Assembly: GCA_009602725.1 (NCBI GenBank) | Contig: WELB01000214.1 | Location: 129,029 to 185,901 of the forward strand | Direction of reading: 5' to 3' | Source: Spirogloea muscicola | Taxonomy: Eukaryota > Streptophyta > Zygnematophyceae > Spirogloeales > Spirogloeaceae | DNA: 56,873 nucleotides | Shown here: piece by piece, positions 45,501-54,327 of the stretch | Layout: each line of letters opens with the position of its first letter | How positions within the stretch are numbered: the first letter of the stretch is position 1 | Notes under the pieces: model-generated | What the model was told of the DNA's origin: nothing | Database searches by the model: none | The model's input: only the letters and a program-made list of their open reading frames with translations | Position numbers and translations under genes: made by a program

Positions 45501-47263
45501 AATCGAGGTGGGCCGCGGTAGCACACAACCAGTCATCGCCCAATATCACATCAAAGCCCAGTGCCATTCAATGACATGGCAAGACACAACCGTCTTATTG
45601 ATTAGCACGTGTAGAGGGACTTGACACAGGCCCATAATTTTGGGATTTTGTGCATCTGCCAGTGTAGCTTGCGATATACCAGTCCGTTTTGCAATCAAAC
45701 CACTGTCACTTACAAGATTCTTATCAACACAGGGGACCGTGGCTCCCGTATCATAAGGATCTGGGCTGGCTGATTAATAGCCACCAGTCCTGAGAACAAC
45801 ATAGTTGGCGCGTCAGCGCTGAGTGCCGAGGCACTTACTACCGTAAGAATATACTACTACTACCTACATATTTGAGCAGTTTAGGAGGTATTGGAGAAAC
45901 ATCCTGCCCCTTGTGCTTCACGTGGAGTTGGCCCGCCTTCCAGCGACACAACAAAGCCAGCCCCTTTGGAGGTAGAGGTTTCACTCCGCGACTGCACGGC
46001 ACAATAAAGAAGACCGATTCTTTAGTACCGTGTAAATTGATCCTGCTCAAGTACATCCTTGCCGCTTCCTGCAGCTGATTAGAAGGAGGCCATACAACGA
46101 GGGGGCCTTCGTTCACCGGCGCTTGCATGAGCACATGCACAGAGCGTACTACTGGCACAACTTTCCCCTTTTCCCTTGTCCTTGTACTGGCCCTTCGGGC
46201 GTGTGGAGGATGGTGTAGACGAAGTCGGCGGCTTCGGCAGCTGTGGGCAGTCCCGTATACGGTGCCCCTTAGAGCCACAACGGTAGCATGCACGATCTTC
46301 CTCGGGACGAACTTCGGCTTCCCCTAGGGCACCACTACCTGCAACCGAGGTGGCGGCCGAGGTCTACCACCGTAGCCATTCCTAGGCTCGAGACGTTTCA
46401 CAGTCGAAGGGCTCGGCGCGTCACATCCTCACGTCTGAGTAGTGCTTCGTCGTCGGGTACGTTGAAAAGATTGTCGCGTGTGCTCGATGAACTTGTCGAG
46501 GGAGGTTACAGCTTCATGCGTCAGCTTATCGAGCTGGGACAACACCGCCACATGTCGCGGGAGGGCAGCTTTGAACCTCTGGACCTGGTCCATGGGATTC
46601 GTGTTACCACACTTCATCGGGATGAGATGAAAACGCCGCATGTAGTCCTTGAAAACGTCGTCGACCATTTGGATGGCGTCGAGCTGATTTCGAGCGCTGA
46701 GCTCCGCATGTATTTCACCGTACAAAGTGGTTCATCATCGGGTGAAAAAATCCCAGGTGTTGTACACCCTGGTTGTTGGGGGACGATTTCGTACTTCCCC
46801 AGATGGCGGCCAGATCTCCAAGAAAATAGGTGGCGGCCTTTCCCAAGCGGGATGTCACCGGCGCCTCGCACAGTACAAACCATGCGTTCATTTCCCGGAT
46901 CCATGCTGCGAGGCTCCCCGTCACGTCGAATTTCGAGGGCTGACACGGCTGGGCACGGCCCAATCGCGCACCATGGCTTACTTTGGCTCGGAGGCGAAGC
47001 TGCTCATCCGCGCACATTCGGTTGATCGTGGCCGTACCTCCACGCTCAGCGCCTTCAATACGGGGGTTACTAGCGGATCCCCACCCTGGACCGCAGCCTC
47101 GACTTGCTACTGTAAGCGAGCTAGTCGCCGCACCTCGGCCTTTGTAAGGCCGTCTGGTCCGGGTGCATGGAGCTCCGCCGCCTCACTGGCCACCTCCTCG
47201 ACCTCGGCCGCTGGTACTGCCGGCGGAGGGGCGCTAGGTTGCGTACCTGAGTCCTCGGACTCC
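42553..47263 (-). pseudogene. Gag to integrase of element B (upstream part)
   Basis: Minus strand from the methionine near 47263: an acidic gag N terminus, capsid (AATYFLGDLAAIW; YGEIHAELSARNQLDAIQM), an intact CCHC knuckle (CYRCGSKGHRIRDC, about 46290-46247), protease (about 45760-45600, DTGAT), RT ([31 protein letters not shown] at 44060, with Asn for Tyr), RNase H (43624-43280) and the integrase N terminus to 42553. Frameshifts and stops lie in every domain. A solo LTR at 44535-45236 interrupts it between protease and RT, in the codons for PDGLPP. Confidence 0.88.
44535..45236 (-). mobile_element. Solo LTR of a third family, duplication CAAAC
   Basis: A 702-bp insert with ends TG...CA, flanked by CAAAC at 44530-44534 and 45237-45241. 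Minus orientation is preferred because a TATA box (CTATATAAAG) then lies near 44715, and the end (CATTCCTTACA) resembles family-2 LTR ends. It contains several copies of a short tgacggtc/ctgtcaa motif. It has no similarity I can see to families 1 or 2. Confidence 0.8.
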
Positions 47264-47309
47264 ATGCCTTTACACCAACACATTGAGGGCCAAGTCAGTG
47301 GAGGGCATA

Positions 47310-48276
47310 TGTAAGGAACCTCGCCCTAAGCACGCAGTAAGAGAGAGCAGTCCTTGTTGAGTTCGGCTGTGGGGGGTTTAGGAGCCAACCGACTGTATAC
47401 GGAAGCACTAGCGCATAGCCCAGCGGCAGACAAGCCCTGTGGTGCCGTCGTCCGGCGGCGACTCCACCTCCTGGGCGCAGGCCGGGTGCAGCAGGCCCCG
47501 CAGCGGAGTGCGGCGACGGCTGCGGTGGCGAGCAGCGGCAAGGCTGCTCCTGGGCTTCCGGGGCTCACCCTGATTGTCGAGCCTCAGCCCCCAAGGCTCC
47601 TTGTGCTTCCCGTGCCAACCCCCCTCCAGGGGTGTGAGCGGGTCGGCCCATGGCCCGCCTTGCGGCAGGCCAAAGAGCCTCGCTTGAATGGGTGGATCCT
47701 GGCGAGGGGTATCCCAGGACGGGCGGAACCCGCACCCGGGCGGGCCACTTGCCCGGCCAGCCAACCCGCCAGCTGGCGGGTCACCTGGCCCACATAGTCG
47801 GTCGTGTGATGGCCAGATTACACCGGGTCGGTCGGCCGCGCGGAGAAGTACGTGTCACGCGCTGTATGGAGTGACCGCGTTACACTGGCGCCGGGCCCGG
47901 TCATGGTCGCACGCCACGGAGGCGCCACATCGGACGCTGACCAGGACGTCTTTTGCCCCCGTTAAGGATCAAACGGCGCCGTGTGCCGCGAGGGTGGCCG
48001 GAATCGAGACCACCTCCCGAGGTGGTGCTCTAGATGCCGACCACAACCCCCTCTACCCTGCCCCCGCGGCCTCGCCCCAAAAGGGAGAGCTGGCACCAAC
48101 CCTCCAAATACACGAAACTTCAAATAAGCATCCGCACGTGCAGGCAGCCTTGGCCTCCGTGGCTGCGACACCTCCTTGACCCGGCGGTCAAATTGAGTAT
48201 GGCCGACTGCCCCGGTGTAACCCGGCTTCAATGCCAACAGAGCCATGTGGCTTAACCAGCCGGCTGGTTCGTTACA
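47310..48276 (-). repeat. 3' LTR of element D, enlarged by an insert
   Basis: 967 bp from TGTAACG (48276) to CCTTACA (47310), versus about 545 bp for other family-2 LTRs. The extra length is the inverted-repeat insert at 47816-48222. Confidence 0.88.
47816..48222. mobile_element. Small terminal-inverted-repeat (MITE-like) insert
   Basis: A 407-bp segment bounded by 22-bp inverted repeats (47816-47837 and 48201-48222) that match at 19 of 22 positions and share ttacaccgg and gtcggcc. No long reading frame. I see no clean target duplication next to the ends, though atggcca and aatgcca lie nearby. Confidence 0.6.
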
Positions 48277-48368
48277 TACCTCCCCACTCTGGTGTTCACG
48301 TCCTCGGGAATCACGAGAGAACAGCCGCCGGGGATTAAGACGCCCGACGGCTAGGAAACAAAACCAAC

Positions 48369-49391
48369 CTAGGCCAGGTATACCCTGAGAGCATCTGGAC
48401 AATTTTCCAAATTGGCCGCAGGCTCCCACGTATTGTGCTCAGGCCCATACCCGAGCCACTTCACCAGATACTCACGGGTCTTACGCCCTCGAGGCTTGTC
48501 CCGGTGAGACAAGATCTCTTCTACCTCAAACTCAAGATCATCCTCGACCAGTATTGGAGGTGGGTGCGGGTGGACACGACCATCCGAAAGGAAGGCCCTC
48601 AGCTGAGACACATGGAAGACATCATGGACCTTCCAACGCACCGGTGTCATCAGCTCGTAGGACACCTTGCCCACAAGGCGTACTACTGCAAATGGTCCAA
48701 CCCACTTGGGCAGCAACTTGCGCGTACCCACAGCCCGCAAGGATGAGTGCTTCGTGCTCAGCAGAACTTGCGCACCAACATCGAAGGACACGTCCTTCCA
48801 ATGTTGGTCAGCGTAAGCCTTCTGGCGACTCTGAGCAATTTCCAATAATTGCCGAGCTCGTCTCTGAGCCTCCAAGAGGGTCCCAGTAAATGCTACCGTC
48901 GCGGGAACTCGTTCCGGCCTCCCCACCTGAAGTGGAGCTCGGGGATGCTGACCATAGTTGAGGAAGAATGGAGTCTCCTTGGTGGATGCACGATAGGCAT
49001 TATTTAAAGCGAATTCAGCTGGAGCCGAGTACTCATCCCAGTCAGTCTGGCTAGGATAGACGAAGTGCCTCAATATGTCCTCGAGAACTCGATCCATGCG
49101 CTCAGTCTGGCCATCCGTTGGGGATGAAAGGCTGTGGACATGGACTGCTTCGTGCCAATAAGCTTGCAGACTTCCTTCCAGAAGTGATCTGTACAGCGAG
49201 GATCGCGGGTGCGATATCAGCCTCTCAGGTACCCCATGCAGCTTCCACATTTTATCCACAAAGATGCCAGCGATATCATCGCTGAGGGCCCGCGTAGTAG
49301 TGGGAGCAAGATGCACCATTTTACTTAAGCGATCCACGAAGATGACAATGACATCATAGTCGTTCCGCGTCTTAGGCATTGTGTGATGCAA
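48369..49391 (-). CDS. pol: Integrase core, C-terminal domain and chromodomain of element D
   Basis: A 340-codon open frame: [17 protein letters not shown], a diverged [14 protein letters not shown] where other copies read [13 protein letters not shown] (a compensated local frame change), then [40 protein letters not shown] and [14 protein letters not shown], and a chromodomain with [13 protein letters not shown] and NTWEP. TAG stop at 48369. The second catalytic Asp is lost in the shifted patch, so activity is unlikely. Confidence 0.88.
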   Translation of the reverse strand: MHHTMPKTRNDYDVIVIFVDRLSKMVHLAPTTTRALSDDIAGIFVDKMWKLHGVPERLISHPRSSLYRSLLEGSLQAYWHEAVHVHSLSSPTDGQTERMDRVLEDILRHFVYPSQTDWDEYSAPAEFALNNAYRASTKETPFFLNYGQHPRAPLQVGRPERVPATVAFTGTLLEAQRRARQLLEIAQSRQKAYADQHWKDVSFDVGAQVLLSTKHSSLRAVGTRKLLPKWVGPFAVVRLVGKVSYELMTPVRWKVHDVFHVSQLRAFLSDGRVHPHPPPILVEDDLEFEVEEILSHRDKPRGRKTREYLVKWLGYGPEHNTWEPAANLENCPDALRVYLA

Positions 49392-52300
49392 TACACACGT
49401 ACCTCATGACAACTCCGCTCCGGAATCTGCAAGGGCTGAAGAAATCCGGCAGGCTTTCCAGAAATTGCCTTACTACGCTGTCATGTGGCACAGCTTGCCA
49501 CAAAAGCGCGTCCCCGGGTTGAAATTCCTTCCACCAAAATAGTCGTCGGACAGCCTTGATGGTCTTGCTCACTCCCAGATGACCACTGTAAGGCGTATCA
49601 CGCAGCTCCTGCAACATGTCAGTGCGCATGGCATTGCAGTCGGTATCACAATAGCGTCGCCTTGCCACCAGAAGCCTTTGTCATCGGTGAGGGTGCTGAC
49701 GTTGGCGGCCTCAGCAAATTACGGGCCATACCCTTGACGGATACGGACGTAGAGCTCAGAGAGGTCAGCCGTGGGTTGCCGAGAAGCTTGACGAGTCGGA
49801 CGCAGTCCCGCAGCCCGCACTCCAGAAGCATTCAGGGTAGCCAACGCATCAGCGCCGCGAATGTTGCGACTCACAGGGTTCGCAACATTGAGACGTTTGG
49901 GCGATAAACCACTGGAAATCGAAATTGTGCAATGCACTCTGCCCACCGAGTTTGACGCCTAGTCAAATGCTGCTGCGTGTGGGAATATGTCAACGGGCAA
50001 TGATCCGTGACAATCTTAACTGCTACACCTTCCAGGTAGCAACGCCAGACGCGTAAGGTGTGCACCACAGCCAGCAATTCCTGCTCGCCCGTAGTGTAAT
50101 TGCGCTCTGCAGGTATCAGCAGGCGACTCTCGGACGCTAACGGATAAGCCTCTTGCAAGAGCACGGCAACAATGCTGGTCAAAGAGGCATCGCAGACGAG
50201 TTCGTATGGCACGCCTTCACGAGTAAAGGCCAGCACAGGCGGAGATGTCAGCGCCTGCAATATTACCTCGACTGCACTCTGCCATTCGGACGACCAAGCC
50301 CAAGGTATGTCCTTACGAGTCACCTTCGTAAGAGGAAGTGCCAAGTCCCCATAGCCTTGTAGGAACTTTCGGAAGTAGTTTGCAAATCCCAGAAGGAGCG
50401 CAATGCAGGTACAGTCCGTGGCACAGGCCAATGCCGTGCGACCGAAGTCTTCTTGGGGTCGACACATATGCCGTCTTTGCCCACGACATGCCCAAGGTAT
50501 GTCAGTTTTGGCTGATTAAATGCGCACTTGGACCGTTTGGCATACCATTGATTGCCACGCAGCAACTGCAGCACCTGGCGCAGGTGCCTCACGTGATCCT
50601 CGGGCGTTTTGCTAAACACCAGGATGTCATCCAAGTAAACCAGCACAAAGTGGTAGAGCAGGGGGCCAAGGACCCTCGACATCACCGCCTGAAACGAAGC
50701 CGGTGCATTGGTCAGACCGAAGCTCAGCACCTTGAACTGAAAATGCCTAAGCGGCGTATGGAACGCCAAATTCGGAACATTCGCAGGCGTGATTCGAATG
50801 TGATGATACCCACTTGCCAGGTCTAGGGAGCTAAACACTGTAGCCCCTGCAAGCCAGTCGAACAGATCAACTATTTGAGGCAATGGGTATCGGTTCTTGA
50901 TAGTAAGCTAATTCGAAGCCCGGTAATCAATGCACATTCGTAGAGTGCCATACTTATTCTTGACAGAGAGGATGGGTGCTCCGTATGGCGATTGAGATGG
51001 CTCACTGTAGCCCTTCGCCAGCAGGTCCTCGACCTGGAGTTGCACTTACGGAATTCGAGACGGCTCAGCCGGTACATGGGACGGTAAGGTGGTTGAGCGC
51101 CTGGCTCCAATGCAATTGTACGAGCCACACCTCGGTGAGAAGGTAGACCAGCCAGAAGAGAGTCGGGAAACACATCCGCAAACTCTTCCAGCACCTCATC
51201 AAGAACCCCGCCGTGTGAATCCGCAGCATTCACACACAAGTCAGGCTCAGACTCGTCATTCAACGCCACCATCACAATAAGTGAGTGCCATCTGCACAGT
51301 GTTCATTTTAATCAATCGCTTCATCTGCATGGCGGACAGCAGAATGGAGCCCCTGCCACCAGCGCCGGTGCACAGGGAAGCTGCTTGCAAAGGACAAAGC
51401 GCCACGCGCCACGTCGTACAGTGTAAGTCTGGCGTTCAAAGTCGAGACATGCCGATGTGGCACAAAGTCAGTCATCTCCCAATATTACATCGAATGCAGC
51501 AGGAAACGCAATGGCGTAAATAAGGCACCTCGGCTTGGTGTTGCTGAATTCGGATTGGAATCGTACACAAGCCCAGCACATCGGTGGGGTGGCCATCGGC
51601 CAATGTCACTCTAGGTAGACCATCTGCTTGCAAATGCAGGCCAGTGGAGCACACCAAACTCCTATAGACGAAGGACACTGAGACCCCTGAGTCTATGAGG
51701 ATCCTAGCTGGTGCCTGAGCAACCAGCCCCTCGAACAGCATAGTGTGCCCCCCATGGACACTGCTACCAAGGAATGGTGTGAGAGCGACATAGACCCTGA
51801 CCGCGGTTGGGTAAGGCCTACGCTGAGAGGCATCGACGCTACGCCTAAGGCCTGTGTCCTGCCTCGTACAAGCACAACAGCGACATCCCCGGCGGAGCTC
51901 GATCAGTCACGCCGCGCATCTGCGGCACAATGAAGAGCAGCGTTTATTCAGCTTGACGGCTCTCAGGCCAGCTCAGATGTACATCAGCAGCCATTTGCAA
52001 GTAATTGTGGGCAACCCACACAGATAGAGGCCCTCCGGCCTCCAGACCTTGCAACAAAGCGGGAATGGAGCGCACAACCGGCACGGTTGGCGGGCGAGCG
52101 ATGCCAGCAAGATCAGACAGCGCGAGTGCATCTGGCTGAATGAGATTGTTCTCAGAGGCAAGGGTCAGGCACTCACGCTTCCCCTTGAAGCTGCCCTTGT
52201 CCCGGCCCATCGGGCGCTGTGGACGTGGCCTCGAGGATGCCGCCTGGCAATCCCTGATCAGGTGGCCCTTGTGACCGCACTTGAAGCAGCCAGCACCCTC

Positions 52301-52738
52301 CACTCGCGGCTTTGGAAACCCGCCTCGTGGGCGCGTTCGAGCCCTGGCGTGGGTTGAACGAACGGCTTCTTGCCTCGGTCTGCATCAGAACCGCCTGCCT
52401 CCAGCAGGGGACGCTTGCTTGGACCGGCAATGTCCGGCGTGCTGAGCACCTTGCGGGCGTGCTCCACCATTTCGGTGAAGTCCGTGACATGTTTCGCCAT
52501 CGCCGAATCCACCGCAACCTTGCGAAAGAGTTTAGGCTGTCCAGCCTTAAAGCGCTGGCACTGGTGAATGGGCTTCATGGGCTTGCTGCAGCTTCGACAG
52601 CAGCAGACGGAAACGCCCGCACATAGGACTCAAAGCCCTCGCTCCCTTCGCCCTGCATGCGGAGAGCGTCCAGCTCATCGCGGGCGCGCAGCTCCTCCTG
52701 GGGGTCACCATAGGTGGACAAGAGCGAGCTGCAAAAGA
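49372..52738 (-). pseudogene. Gag to integrase N terminus of element D
   Basis: Gag (CSSLLSTYGDP; DELDALRMQGEGSEGF; then VAVDSAMAKHVTDFTEMVEHA without the stop found in element C), the knuckle CFKCGHKGHLIRDC in the -1 frame relative to capsid as in element C, protease (DSGVS in place of DTGAS, about 51685), RT (51275-50320, [12 protein letters not shown] intact), RNase H (50467-49871) and the integrase zinc-finger region. At least five frame changes. Confidence 0.88.
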
Positions 52739-52829
52739 TGATCGGGGAGGGTTGCAGCCATGGCTTGATGAAATTGAGTAGTTCGTGTGTTCGTTCACGG
52801 ACGCGGGGGTACGCGTCCGTGAGCGAACA
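52739..52829 (+). other. Inverted gag segment ending in a palindrome
   Basis: Here gag similarity flips to the plus strand (DRGGLQPWLDEIE then FVCSFTDAG). It ends in a hairpin: 52788-52805 and 52812-52829 are 18-bp inverted arms with one mismatch around a six-base loop. Confidence 0.8.
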
Positions 52830-53690
52830 ACAATACTGCCTGGCTGAAAACTGGAACTTCGCTGGCCCTTACTCCCAGCAACTATTGGCGGCAATGCCTT
52901 GTCTTGGAAGAAAGAAAGTGGCTCTCCCAGAGGGGGCAAGGGCTGTTGGCAGCCAGCACCAAGAGATTTGAGAAGGGCCGAAGGGGCTATAAGGCGCTTT
53001 CACGAAGGGCCCGGTGGATGATCACCTCGTGACCTCTAGTTCAGGAGCCGCAAGTCGAAGGACTAGCCGCAGTCGCCTTGTAAAAGCCAAGCTTGGAAGA
53101 AGCTGAATGAACGTAGTATTATATTACCGGCTGATAATACTCGAGCCCGGATTCTTGGTTCTGTCGGGGTGCCAATGAATATTTCGTGTATTTGAAACAA
53201 ACGAAGGCCAAAAGGCCAAGTCGAAGGCAAGAACATTCAAAGGCGTACTTCACCTACAGCTATTGACCCGCTCAGTAACCACGGGTCAGTATATAAAGGC
53301 CGCTAATTGATGCTTGGACAAGGGCAAGGGGCCTTTCTTTGTCAAGGGACGAGCACAATCGTCACACACCACCTTCGAGTAAGAGCTTGATGATCAGGGG
53401 ACAGAAGCGATTTGGTGCCCACAGCTAATTCTGTGCATGCATTCCTGGTCCATGCACGACTCTCGCGCACTTCAAAGTACCTGGGAGCTTCTCATCGTGC
53501 TGGCCCTGCTGAGCTCTAGATTGCTGTGCTCCTCGTGTGAAGTGGCGCATGGGCTAGCTGCGAAGTAGACGTCAAATGAGTCCTCGTTATTGTGTCTGAC
53601 GGGTGTATATTGATTCTCAATCATACAACAAGCTGTCCATACTGCTCAAACCCTCGTTAAAGGATGTTTGACATCAATGTGATAATGTAC
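52830..53690. other. Unassigned sequence between element D and the host gene
   Basis: No coding domain recognised. A TATATAAAG box at about 53291 follows a short inverted repeat (tgacccg ... cgggtca, about 53267-53287), which could be the promoter of an unseen LTR or transcript. Confidence 0.4.
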
Positions 53691-54327
53691 TGAGCTCAAG
53701 GCCTATTACCTATGGGCTGGAGATCCGATCTAGTATGTTCGCTATATGAGCATCTCTTGAAATCTTCTGTCACTGGTGGCCCAGTACTTAGCCGGCTGAG
53801 TCTTATCCATCGTCTCTGACGGCTTTGGATGGTTGCTGATCTCACTGCGAGCTGTCCTTCAAATTTGAACAATGTGAAGAAGTTGCTCGACATCAGACAG
53901 ATACTCACGTGACGATATGCGTTTGTCACAAAACCCGAAGGTCTTACTAGCCTTAGTCACTTCCTTCACCTTTCCCGACATCTGTGTCACTTCTGACAGG
54001 TACCCAGGGATGCAACAAGCCGAGGCTAACTGGCACGCTAAGTGCCTGACAAGCCAGCTCGGGCGTCCAGGGCCACTATGCCCCTCGTGAGTAAGAAAAT
54101 GTACATGTACTCTCGGGGTGGCCTTAGTGTGTGGAGCCTCAGATTCAGTGTAATTGGAGTGCCACATTTGATCGTACACAGAGTTGTGTCTCCCAGAGTT
54201 GCAAGGTTCATCTGTGCTTGCCATATACTTAAGCTTACAGAAAAGGTATCTCATGCTCAGCATTGGATTAATTGCAATGATCCACCAGCTCCATTACTAA
54301 GACAAGGCTTCGCCATTTTGATTTTTA
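53691..54327 (-). other. 3' flank of E1-alpha with one candidate exon
   Basis: The minus strand at 53992-53909 reads as an 84-base exon between CTGTCAG and GTGAGT, encoding VTQMSGKVKEVTKASKTFGF, helical and Lys-rich. I cannot name it. It would belong to a minus-strand gene downstream of E1-alpha or to an alternative 3' exon. The rest looks non-coding. Confidence 0.35.

Larger units (their letters stand above)
30768..47309 (-). mobile_element. Element B: old family-1 chromovirus carrying nested insertions
   Basis: Read on the minus strand from 47309: gag, knuckle, protease, RT, RNase H, integrase (interrupted by element A at 35209-42547), integrase C terminus and chromodomain (interrupted by mitochondrial DNA), then a 3' LTR from 33966 to 30768 that is itself split by a solo LTR. 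The 5' LTR is missing: element D's 3' LTR abuts the gag leader at 47310. Every coding part has frameshifts or stops, so this is the oldest layer. Removing each insert and one copy of its duplication restores continuity with the other copies. Confidence 0.85.
47310..52805 (-). mobile_element. Element D: 5'-damaged family-2 chromovirus
   Basis: Minus strand: gag fragment with an inverted end (52805), knuckle, protease, RT, RNase H, integrase, chromodomain, purine tract and 3' LTR. No 5' LTR or primer-binding site. Protein similarity to element C is strong throughout. Its 3' LTR abuts the gag leader of element B. Confidence 0.88.

Noticed and set aside
53859-54263. 134-residue minus-strand protein downstream of E1-alpha
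   Set aside because: Most of it reads through probable untranslated sequence and a donor site; only the 84-base candidate exon was kept.
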